From Pocillopora verrucosa (Eukaryota; Cnidaria; Anthozoa; Scleractinia; Pocilloporidae), in assembly GCF_036669915.1 (NCBI RefSeq), contig NC_089319.1, positions 21,477,885 to 21,541,884 on the forward strand: DNA of 64,000 nt. The letters run 5' to 3'. The position numbers and the translations under genes were made by a program. Below, one piece after another: positions 10,750 to 21,654 of this stretch. The notes below the pieces were generated by a model that ran no database searches, had not been told where the DNA came from, and saw only the letters and a program-made list of their open reading frames with translations. Within the stretch, counting starts at the first letter, position 1; every line of letters begins with the position of its first letter.

Positions 10750-12921
10750 GGGAGATCATTTCCCCACGTTCTCGGAGCGTGTTCCTCGATATAATTTGTA
10801 AGAAAAAAAATCCAAAATGGCATGACGAAACAACTATTATCCTCGGTTACTTAAAAAATATCGTAATTAGCTGTGTTACGCGCTTAGAAATTAAACATAT
10901 ATTTGCCAATGTTAGCAGTTTAGGTTGGCCACTAACTTCTTACTAATAAATATAAGAAATCAACAGTTCCAAAACTGTATAGAGTACTGGAAATCCATGC
11001 AAATTTTTCTTCCAACATCATCCATCCTCTGGTGCGGGACAGCGCACATGGCAATGAGTAGCTTAATTATCGTTTGAAATGCTTATCTCGTACCCAGTAC
11101 CTACCATGTAACCGGAATGCAACCGCTCGGCCGTGGAGGGTCCGGGTACGAGACTAATGAAGTGCCTTACTGATTGACTGTTTGCACTTCCCCCAGAGCT
11201 AACCTCCACCGATTTAGCAGTTGTACCTGAAAATCTGTGCTCAAAATCATAGGAAAAAATACAGTACTTTTCAGAAATATAAGTTTATTTTAGGGATAGG
11301 GTTGGAAGAAATAACTTTATACACAGGAGAGTAAAAATTTCATTTTTTTGGAAGTCATTTGTTTCATTTCATTTGTTTGAAGAACTTAGTGTGTGAATTC
11401 GTAGCATGTAACTGGTATACTGATATTTAGAAGGGCGCACTTCTTTCAAAATAATTACACCTCCCTCGTATTACTATAGACAATTTCTGTTAAAAAAATC
11501 CTTATTCGCCTGTCGAGCCTCTAAGTACAAAAATAATATTTCCAATTCAAATTTGTTTATATAATGTGTACTAAATTGTCGTCTATTATGAAATACTATC
11601 ATGAACGACTACCAGTGCAAGTACGCAGTCACAGTCAATGTCAATACTAACGATAACATAACACATAAACTCAGTTGAAACAAGTTTCCTTGGGGGACAT
11701 GGAAATAAAATCACCTCAGAACTAACAGCTACAGCTGAGCAGTAAAGCTATGCTCTTTCTAGGACATAAAGATCCTTCTAATTGAAATTTCGAAAAAAAA
11801 TCCTTCCTAAGACCAGTCAAAGGCTCCCCCCTTTTTTAAGATTCTTGGGATTTGATTTAAATCAGGGACTAAACGTTGCAGCTCTTATAATATGAATACC
11901 TCGTTTTGTGGTTCTGATGATCATAAAAAATCAATGGCAGCAAGAGAAAATAATTAATTTAGCATTCCCTTGGAAATTGCTTCAAACATGCTTAATATTA
12001 ATTAAATATTAATAACACGTGAATTTCAAGATTACGAAACCAATTTTTCTGGCTTAATAATATTTCGATGATCTTAAAAGAAATTGCCAAAGATAGCAAT
12101 TGAGACATGTGGCCCATAAAAATACCTGGAAAAACCGATTTTAAATTAAAGACTATCAAAATAACTATGCACTATCAAAAAGCTGCGGCCCTCAAGAACA
12201 GTACTATACGATATAAAAAATCTATTCTTTCAAATATAGGAAAAATGACAAAACTGCTAAATAAGACTATCAATTTCGCATGGGACAAGCTACCAAAATA
12301 CCAAAAATGTAATGAGATCAATTAACTTGACACCAAGACAAATCCGAAACGTTGTCGTCGTCTTTCTTTGCTTTGATCAGTGTTTTAGTATCATTACACT
12401 AGAGTTTCCATTGTAGCACATACTGCCAATCTAAAACTCTCAGTTATCGTATCTAGGAAATCTTTACAATCCTTTTATCATGTTGTTGATAAAATACAAG
12501 TTGATGCTCAATCGAACATGGATTTCAGCTCAGAAGAGAAAACACTCAGCATACTGTTGATGTCCTGCATAGGATCTTCTGCCAATCTGCAAAGAAGGGA
12601 GGAGAGAACCCGATAATTGGGACAGTTATGGAACACGAGACTTGATGAGATGATTTTGCAACTTCAAGGATGCAATTTTTTTCTAAGAGGTCGCTAGTCA
12701 AGATAAAGGGCGAATGTAACTGATAAAAAAAAACAACCAAAACAAAACAAAAACAAAAAACATATTTCCTACACAGCGAAATTGTATTATAATCTTGATT
12801 GCAGATTAGCTGTTAGATAAAAGATTCTTGTGTTATTATGAGTGAGGATGAATTGAAGTGAAGTTAAATGTTACATCCAGCCAGTATGGAAGAGAGACAC
12901 GTGGTTCCCATCTCTTGAGCA
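10750..12921 (-). pseudogene. Duplicated, decayed 3' end of the Caskin gene
   Basis: This stretch matches 46760-50140 in blocks: about 10765-12600 with about 46775-48500, 12640-12750 with 48990-49110, and 12780-12921 with 49975-50130. A recognisable copy of Caskin's terminal coding exon lies at 12586-12508 on the minus strand, with CAG acceptor, DINSMLSVFSSELKSMFD and a stop. The other Caskin exons between the matching blocks (48860-48782 and 49254-49174) are missing, so this cannot make protein. It sits downstream of Asteroid-like gene 2 as Caskin sits downstream of broken Asteroid copy 6, so the two travelled as one block. The open frames at 10734-10946 and 12107-12325 are chance. Confidence 0.75.
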
Positions 12922-13900
12922 TGCTAAAACAAAAGCAGAAGAAGGAAATATAAAGAATGGGACAGAGAGGGCTTAAGTGTCCAACAATCAATTGTAAAAC
13001 GCTACCAAGAGGGTGTGGTCCCTTCTTTGAGCCTAATCCCGTACCTCGATCTCGGAGAGCGTGTAAATTTTTTGTTGTTTGCACTAGATTCGGATACCAC
13101 AGACGTTAGATCCTTAGGTAAAAGGTTTATTTTGATTGTTGCTTCACTTCGTTACCTCATAAAACACGCGAAACCATCCTTGGATACAAACCATCTGATC
13201 GCTTTACTGTGTTGTTGTGTTAAATTGGAGAATGGCGAGTTCCACAATGGATAAGAAACCATTGTAAGCCCTAAACGATCCTCGTGGCCCTTAGATATAC
13301 GAGGGGCACAAAGCTTTGCTCAATGGCAGTGTGTTCTGAGAGCCGCAATTTATCTGTTCTGTGCAATGTTGAAGTTCCACAGTGAGAAGGGGAAGTTCCA
13401 TTAATGAGCGAGAACAATGTAGACGGTTTTTAGGAAACATGTTGCTGGGCAACGCGAGTAATCTGCTGACGCTACTTCTAGTTGATGTGACTACTTTTTA
13501 GAATTGCTTGATATACTGTAAGGATCGCTTTGCACTTTTAATAATAATTACCCATGCTGTCTTTTACCTTTTAGATTGTGTATAAGGTAACCAATTGTTG
13601 ATCTCATTGTTAAATGTTCAGGAGAAAAATAGTTCAGGAACCATGCTTCACGTCGATTGATAACCTGTAGGCCTGCTCATTCATAAATATGCCGCATAAT
13701 TCCGGCGAACGTTGGAGGATAGCTACGTACATTGACGTAATGTCAAGCTGAGTTTCCAGGTGCAATATCTCAATTCCAAAGAGCACAAAAGATGCTTGTA
13801 GGTTTGGAATGACACTTTTCAAAGAAAGGTATGAATTTTCTGCTGATTGGACTAACATTTTGCTGAAAACATCGTGTTCTAACTTGTTTGTAGCGTTTTT
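12922..13900 (+). pseudogene. Chimeric Asteroid-like gene fragment
   Basis: At about 12922 the Caskin-derived sequence switches to Asteroid exon 2 sequence (match to gene 1 from about 3150). It reads SLSLIPYLDLGERV and IALLCCCVKLENGEF, then hits an in-frame TAA after HNG (near 13250). A 10-base deletion near 12953 also breaks frame compared with gene 1. At about 13353 the match jumps from gene 1 position 3590 to about 4246, losing the rest of exon 2, intron 2 and the start of exon 3. It then follows gene 1's 3' flank to about 13870. This is a dead remnant. Confidence 0.8.
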
Positions 13901-15763
13901 GAACGTGAAATAAGCTAACTTTTGCAAAAAATAAAATATAATAAAAACGCGTTTTTCAGTTAAAATTGAGCCTTTTTGTCAACTGTTGCGTAAAATTTGG
14001 CAAAAATTCGTGCGTTTCTGCCGGATTTCGGTGTTTGTAGACAGATTTCATTGCAATTTTGCGAAATACATGTAGTTTCAGTTAGTTTGCAGCGTTTTGG
14101 GCTTGAGACCGGCAAGTATGATGTTTTTAGAACAGATGCAAACTCTAGAGAATGATCAAGCGTTATCTTATTATTAAAATTTTTTTACCAAGTTATCACA
14201 AAGCTTTTTTGGTACTTTGACCTGTTTAACACCCAAAAAGAAGTGCACATACAAACTACAAACAATCAGCGCAGTCAAAATGTGCTGCAGCCGACGATTT
14301 GGCCGCCTACAACAAAATATCTGCCACTTACTTCACACTTGTCAGACTTCAGGACGAGGTTCGGCCTCTGCAACCTTTTACTATTTCCAGCGGCAATATC
14401 ATTAGAAAGGAATGCAGTAATCTTAACTAAAAAGGTTACTTAGTAGCTAAATAACAAATAGCCCAATCAAAATGTGCTGACAGCCAGCGATTTGGCCGCT
14501 TACAACAAAATATCTGCTGCTTACTTCCCACTTGTTAGACTTCTAGTCTGGACGAGGTTTGGCCTCCACTTTCTATTACCATAGCCAGCTTGCCTACTTC
14601 TCAAAAACATTTTGACTGGGCTGAAAAAAATTGTTTGAGAGCAAAATGGCCACAACAAGCCAACTCACAGCAAAATAAGAAACATGAAAGAAACACTTCA
14701 AACTAAAACACAATATAAGCCTTGCAGGGTTTGGCTCTCAATAAATATCAAATCTGGATTTTTACTGCTCACTCAAAATGGGCCGACAGCCTGTGATTTG
14801 GCCGCCTACAATGAAGTATCTTCCGCTGACTTCACATTTTCCAGACTGCTTTTCAGGAAGAGGTTAGGCTTCTGCTGCCTATAATTACTACAGCCAGGTT
14901 GCCTACTACTCAAAAACATTTTGACTGGGCTGTGCAAGTCTTACTAGCATATTAAAAGCACCTTCACGTAGATTATGGCAAAGCAGACTTTGCACAAAAA
15001 TGCTTTGCATTAAATACATCATTACCCTCTTCAGGTATTTCTAGTTCACCTATGAAAATCCCACAAATCACAAGTTTTATTGCATCATACATTTAAGTTG
15101 ACCGAGCAATCAGGGGCAATTTTTTTTATAATAGGATGCAACGATCTTCAGTATCAAGATTATTTGGTAGCTAGATATTAAAATGTTCGAGTGAAGAAAT
15201 AACCGTAATCATTTTTTCTTTCTCATCAGCAACGATTTCCAAAAATAATGGGTAATGACCACCTAAAACAAAGAAGAAATAAATAATACTTGTGATCTCA
15301 CAGGGCTTCAATATGACACAAGTATGCATATTTTTATTTTCTACTACTTATAAGAGGCAGAAATTGCTGAAATGGCTAAGATGGCCTTCATGTGAAAACA
15401 ATAGAATCCTCTGCGTGTATAGCCATGTAAAACTATTTATTTGGTGTCGAAGTTACATCCCAAACGTCACGATATTTGACTGAACCTCAGCTTACCCATC
15501 TTCCGTTTAGACTTAGAAACTTGCTGCTTTCTGACCACAGTTCAAAAGGTGGTAGAGCCATTGCAGATAGTGATCTTTTTTACGTGAGAACCAGAACATA
15601 ACACCCAAGCCTTTTCACGCTAAAATACTTAACTACTAAAATTTCCTTCGCCGCTGTAAGCCGCCATGTTATCTTTTTCCTGTATACTTGTTCCTAGGCT
15701 TCAAGTTCCGAAGGTCTCACTCAAGCATTGAAGTTAGATCATGTTGCTTCTCTTCTATCACGA
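13901..15763. repeat. Gene-free region with three diverged tandem repeats
   Basis: No gene seen. Three diverged copies of a unit of about 150-160 bp lie at about 14264-14410, 14462-14622 and 14773-14935. Each has the order TCAAAATG(T/G)GC.., GATTTGGCCGC.TACAA, then a TTAGACTTC-like stretch, then GAGGTT.GGC. The second and third share the ending CTCAAAAACATTTTGACTGGGCTG. The open frames overlapping them (14217-14443, 14684-14884) are repeat-derived. The rest, 14940-15763, shows nothing recognisable. Confidence 0.65.
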
Positions 15764-16639
15764 TAGAGTGATTTAGCAAGATTGTAGAGGAGGGGAACGT
15801 CATTTCAGAACGGGAAAGCGCGCGGATAGTCTGGACATGACTCTATTTCGACTTCCGGTGTTAGCGTTGCCGTTCTTCCCAACAAGTTCAGGACGTCATT
15901 ACGCTGGCTTTGCCGTCGCGATCAAAACGCCTAGGATTTACGTAAATTGTACACTTATAAACGAGATAATGCTGTTTGAAATTATTTCAGAACTCATTTC
16001 TAGGATAACCTGGTCCCTTTCTTTGTTTTATTTGGTATATTTGTGAAAATTTTTTAATTTAAGGAAACACGATCGTTAGCAAGCGCCGGATCCAGGATTT
16101 TAGGGCTCAGTTCACTTTTAATCGAGCAAGGCTTAAAACAACGCAAGGGCTTTTCTTTGATACAATTCTTTAATCCTGTATGAAAACTCTGAGAACGGGA
16201 TGCTGTTGATTTCATCGTGAATTAATTCATCAATAAACTTGCTTCGTGATGAAGTTTATCAAATTGAAATATCACAGCTTACCTTCTGTACTATTCAGTG
16301 ATATTTGTTGTCATTGTCGTCGTAATCGTGATAAAAAAGGTTCAACTAATTTAAGTCAGAGATAAAAAATTTGAGAAGAATTCAGGTTTGCACTTTTTTT
16401 GTCTTAAATTTTGATCCGCGCCGCTGAAAACTAATACCCCATTCACACCAGCAAAACATGTTTTGTTAAACTGGTTTTCATTGAATGAAAATTATAAACA
16501 GAGAACTGAAAAACTTGATTTTCCATTGGATTCAAGTACTTGCTAACTTGCATTTCCAATGTGCTACATTCAAGTCAAAAATATTCGGCTAAATAGTTTC
16601 TATGAAGAAAAAAAAATTAAACTGTGTTTAACAAAACAA

Positions 16640-16670
<31 letters not shown>

Positions 16671-17586
16671 GGGGCATAAGACAAGAAATTCATGCTTTCG
16701 CTACAAAAGAAATATCAATCAATTTGATTTCGGCACGGCTTTCTAAATCTCAGTATTAATTTGATTCAGTCTTGAACGACTTCATTCGTTAAAAAAATAA
16801 TACTAATAACAATTGAAAAAAAAAAAACAACAACAACAACAAAAAAAAAAACAGGAACGAAGTCTTATTCTTAAGTCTAACCGTTTCGTTGGTGACTAGC
16901 TTGAGTTCAGTTTATTCTTTCATGGTTAAACAGGAACTCATCGTAAACAACTCCATCGTTGGGTTGCTCGGTTTCTACATGTTTTCGCCATAACTCCTGA
17001 TAATTCCGTTCAAAATGCATTAAAACTCTATGAAGGTGGTGCTCAAAAGAGATGTACTGTTATGATTGAGAAGAATATTCAGTAAACAAGGGGAAAAACG
17101 ACGACGATTTCAATTCCAAATTATACTTTACAAAATTATGAAGAAAAACGAGTAGTGCTGAAATCTAGTAGCACAAATCGAAATGACTGCGACACACAAA
17201 AAGATTATTTGGGCTTCCAAATTTGACTGATATATCAGCAGACTAGAGACTTAACTGGAATTGAATCATTTCAAAGTTTAATCGCCCATGTGGATTCATG
17301 TTAACAACTTACTTGCCGTATTTCTAACTATCTTCTGTTCGCGCTTGTTACATACTCATAAAGAAGATAATTTCGTTGTCCTTCAAGTGGTCTATGAAAC
17401 CGAAAATTCAAAGCTGATAGTGATCTTAAAGAGCCGAGGTTAGGATATTCAGGAAAAAATGTAACGTTGACAGTTCGTTGCGACGACTGCTAAGTCGACG
17501 GCGCTCTCGACCCAGTTTCTTATTGGCATTTTTGCTGCGCGCGCCGTTCTGAAATGACGTTCCCGTCTTCTTGCTAAATCACTCTA
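15764..17586. mobile_element. 1.8-kb element with long imperfect terminal inverted repeats
   Basis: The left end TAGAGTGATTTAGCAAG (15764-15780) followed by GGAACGTCATTTCAGAACGG is matched in inverted orientation at the right end (about 17544-17586), with a slightly different spacer between the two blocks. No long open frame lies inside, so it is best read as a non-autonomous DNA transposon or a pair of inverted repeats bounding one. A smaller inverted-repeat element (16437-16674) and an A/CAA-rich run (about 16818-16853) lie inside. A clear target-site duplication was not found. The right end is about 100 bp upstream of the Asteroid gene 3 start. Confidence 0.65.
16437..16674. mobile_element. 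Small MITE nested in the 1.8-kb element
   Basis: It starts CCCCATTCACACCA (16437-16450) and ends with the exact complement TGGTGTGAATGGGG (16661-16674), a 14-bp terminal inverted repeat. AACATG occurs just inside both ends. No coding capacity. Confidence 0.7.
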
Positions 17587-17686
17587 ACGTTGTTTCTCTT
17601 ATATAACGTCCTCAGTATAGCTTCTATCGGCCTGCGAGGGAAACTGGGTTCGCGTCTTCTCTCCGCTTGTTGTCGCAGGTTAAGAA

Positions 17687-18167
17687 ATGGGCGTTTGCGG
17701 ACTTACGACACATCTTAAAGAGTCAGTTAAATTTCATGGGATACAGAGAGAGCTGCGAGGCACAAAGCTTATCATAGACGGACATAACTTGTGTTACTAC
17801 CTTTACGAAGGTAACGGCTTCGATTGCCGATGCGGAGGGCAGTATGAGGAGTTTTACTGGAAAGTATGGCTGTTTTTCGACGCCCTAAAATCTAAAGATG
17901 TCGAATCGTTCGTAGTTTTGGATGGTGCATATGATAGAAGTGATAAGAAGTTAGAAACAAAGAAAAAACAAATACGAAAGAGGATCAAAATGGCCGACCG
18001 GTTGTTCAAGAATAAAACATCGCCTAACCGCAATGACAACTTTCTACTTCCGCTTTTGGCGAAGTTTGTATTCGTAGAAGTCCTGAGGGATCACGTGATA
18101 AAATTCGCTGTTTCTGACTGGTAAGATTTCATCAAATAATAAATTAAAAATGAATAAAGGGGGTAAA

Positions 18168-18204
<37 letters not shown>

Positions 18205-21200
18205 TATATGAGGTAATTTGGTGCTAACAACTAAGTTGAAAACATAAATTGGTCACCGTAAAGGGTAAAAAAGCCGACGTTTCGAGCGTTAGCCCTTCGT
18301 CAGAGCGATTGACGAAGGGCTAACGCTCGAAACGTCAGCTTTTTTACCCTTTACGGTGACCAATTTATGTTCTCAACTTAGTTGTTAACATTAAATTACC
18401 CGCTAAATAATAAATTAGCTTGCACTAATGATATAACACTGACTAAGAAATGTGGTCTTGTTCAAATGCTTAGAATATGAAACGAAACGGATGGAGAAAT
18501 TTATTTTTGGTTCTATTTCTGGAGGCTTTCCCCTTCTTTTAACGCAACAAAAATCATCTACTTTCGCACAAAAGACGGCAGTTCTGGTCAATTTGGGTAT
18601 TTTACTCACTAACAGTTTGTACTAATAAGTGTTCCGGTTATGTTTTGTTTTCATTTTCGACCGTAACCGAAATTAAAACAAAATAAATTACGGATATTTT
18701 CAGGGTTGTAGATAAGAGCCGGCAGCCGGCGAAGTACGCCGGCTTCTCTGCAAGGTTTTGCCGGCTACTACCTTCGGGAGCCCGTACAGAGATGATGTTT
18801 ATCTGGTCTAAACTTGGGCTCAATAAAAATATTAATTTGCTCTGCCTATCTTTTCTGAAAACATAAAAAGACTTCTGGACCAAGGTTAGTTTAAAAACGT
18901 TCTGATGGGGACTGTCTTTTGGACAAATCTTGCTGCGGTGGCAGGAAAGTACGAAGGTGACGTTTTGTCCGCCATATTGGATTTCGAGATATGAATACCG
19001 TTTACCTTTAAAAAAGCTCCGGCTACTTAAAACCTTGAAGAAAACCCTGTATTATTAGCTTCTTGTTCACCGGTCGGGAGAACTGCATTGGTGGTTGTGG
19101 TTGTGGAAGTACAAATCAAGCGCAGCGATTTGGTTCAATCAGGCACTACCTGTGAAGAAAATCAAAGGCAAGCGTGATTGAAGAGAAGGGGTTAGATAGT
19201 CATCCAATTCTGATTCCAAATTTGCCGATCTCTTCAACAGCAAAAAGGAAAAAAATTGATTCGAATTATTACATGTTTCATGATGCTAAGCGTGCAAGTC
19301 TTGTGGGGTTTAAAAAGCAATTTCTTTTCTCTTTTAAATTCTACAGTGAAGCGGATCGTGACATCGCATCTTTAGCCAAGGATTGGGAATGTCCTGTTCT
19401 GAGTGACGACAGCGATTTCTTTATCTTTGATGTCAAGGGCGGCTTCATCCCACTTTCCTCTTTCGATGTTGGTCAGTTAACAGCGCGTATTTTCTACCGC
19501 AGTGACGTGGCAAGCAATCTTGGAATACGAGAGGAATTGCTCCCTTTGTTTGCTTCCTTAGTGAGCAATGATTACGTGAGTTGGGAAGCGTTAGAACCCT
19601 TCCACTTCGAAATTTACACTTCTGCTAGTAATGGTCGCAAAAGAAAGGTAGATAGATTTTCAGATGTCAAAAAATTCCTCTCCCAGTTCTCTAATTCAAT
19701 CACAGAAAAAGAAGCGTTTGAGTCCGCTATGGGAAGGGTAGAACCGGGTGAAAGTAGGGAGCGGCTTAAGAAAGCTGTCGAGTATTCCCTTAAAGAATAC
19801 GAAATTACGCAGTCCAATTTATTGGATTACTTCCGAGATGGAGTAGTTTGTAGTCTTCTAAGAACCCAAAATGATCACGAACTTGACGAAGAGCTATTGC
19901 ACAGATTTCGCGAAGGAGAGATTTCTACCGATTGTATGAGCAGCTTAACGGCGGGAAAAGTATTTCTCAGAGTTCAGGTCGAGGACCGGGAGAGCAGATC
20001 ACCAAATCAGTGTTCAATGTCACTGAGACAGTTGATGTATGGCATTTTGAGCGATGGAGGAAGAAACATGGAAATAATCGAAGAATGGGACAGAGAGGGC
20101 TTTGCAGATATCAAGCCTTTCAATGATAAGGTTCCTTCGTTCAGTTCTATACCAAAGCTTGATCCTCACGTGAGATTAAGGGTGTTCTTGGATGCGCTAG
20201 ATTCAGACTCAGCTTATATAAAATCATTACCAGAAGAGCTCGCGTTAGTCGCATCCTCTCTTCGTTTCCTTCATCGTAACTCGCTACCGTCACTGGAGAC
20301 TAGTCATCTGCGTGCTTTAGTTTGCAGTTGGGTCAAACTAGAGGATGGTTCGTGGAAACAAGATCAAGGACATTCCACAAGAGCTGTAAACCAACCCTTT
20401 GATGAGAGAGCAGCGCAAAGTTTCTGTCAGTGGCAGTGTGTTTTGAGAGATGCCATTCACCTCAACTTTGTTTTGCATAAGCCAGTACAGACACCGTGTA
20501 TCCGCAAAACTTTCAATGGAAAACTGGTGCATCGCCTCCAGAGGGAATTGAAAAAAGGTAATAACAAGTTTAACACACATCCTCTAAATTTTCTTCTTTT
20601 TTTAAATTTTTTATTTCGTATGACGAAACGGCTAAAGCTCCAGAAGAAACGATAACATATGGCAAACGTTTCTAGCACAACACAAACATGCAAAATAAAC
20701 GTATCCTCCGTTGAGTAGTTTTGCCTTTCCGTCGCATTTATTTCATGTGGAAAGAGGACATATGAATTCATCCCTCTAGGTGATTGGGGCGAAAGTTACT
20801 GCAGGGATTTTATGTTTTGAAAAACTTTTCGACAGGAAAGCCTATATCGTTTCATTAACGTTGAGCTTATCGTGGTGTTGTAATAAAGTTTATTTTGAAA
20901 ACTGTTAACGCAGAAAAAAAGGTTAAAATGATTATTTTGTCCCTCTCTTTCAGGCCGTAAGCCAGAATCTTTGATGTCAAGTCCAAGCTCTCTTATTCGG
21001 TATCACGAGCTTTACACTGCAATTACTGCCGACTCGAAGGAAAAAGGTAGTATACACAATTTTTCAATATAGTTTTCTGGAAGGATCAATAGTATATTCT
21101 TATTCTCACAGTTCTCTTAAAAAAAAATTAGTTCAATTTTTTTCATGTGCTCTCGCAATCTTGAAGCAATCGGATTGGCTGTAATTTTTGGTCCGGATTC

Positions 21201-21379
21201 CGATCGTTCGGTTTGTAGATATTGTCCAATTCTTTCGTCGTTAGTTAAATAGCCATTTGTAAGATTTTTTCATCCTTTTCTTGATGTTCTTGAATGAATT
21301 CAGTCTCTACTTTCCACTCTAAGAAAGTACATCAACCGTTCCCTTTGCAGACGATGGGCCAATTTGCTTGCTAGTTTGA
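17687..21379 (+). CDS. ASTE1-like: Asteroid-like XPG/FEN1-family nuclease, gene 3
   Basis: Exons 17687-18120, 19347-20557, 20954-21046 and 21351-21379 join in phase (2, 1, 1) to 1767 bases, 588 aa. It starts MGVCGLTTHLKES. Acidic motifs are IIDG, VVLDG, EADRDIA, SDDSDFF and SNDYV; the aspartates are kept although neighbouring residues changed (F to L in VLDG, N to D in SDDSDFF). Exon 3 encodes KPESLMSSPSSLIRYHELY. The last exon is only 29 bases (DDGPICLLV, stop) and unlike gene 2's, although the intron before it is clearly homologous. It is a tandem duplicate of gene 2. Intron 1 has gained a foldback MITE and a second insert of about 345 bp (18706-19050, rich in CCGGC). Confidence 0.85.
18212..18400. 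mobile_element. Near-palindromic foldback MITE in intron 1 of Asteroid-like gene 3
   Basis: Arms 18212-18301 and 18311-18400 are nearly perfect inverted copies around a 9-bp loop, with ends GGTAATTT and AAATTACC. The central part reads ACGTTTCGAGCGTTAGCCC on one arm and its complement on the other. The whole insert is bounded by 13-bp direct repeats AAATAATAAATTA (18134-18146 and 18405-18417), apparently the target-site duplication. The corresponding intron of gene 2 has the uninterrupted site. Confidence 0.85.
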
Positions 21380-21654
21380 AATAAAAAAAAAATTTAAAAA
21401 ATTTAAAGTCGAGTGATGAGCCACCAAACTGCTCAGCCTCTCACTGATATACCTTAGACATTCTTAAAAATAGCCAATGTTCCATAAACACAATCTGAAT
21501 GACGATAAATATTTTTGTTCCATTTTTATTCAGATTTCTTTTATTTTCATCATCACATTTTGTGTTCACTAGAAACAAGAATAAAATAAGAGCTAAAACC
21601 ATATCTAAAATTTCATAAAAAAACTTGCTATATTTCTATTTTTTTATGAGTCAG
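21380..21654. other. Spacer between Asteroid-like gene 3 and first detected EIF3L exon
   Basis: AT-rich. An EIF3L first exon with start codon was expected here and was not found. The first 30 bases or so continue the 3' flank of gene 3. No other feature seen. Confidence 0.5.
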
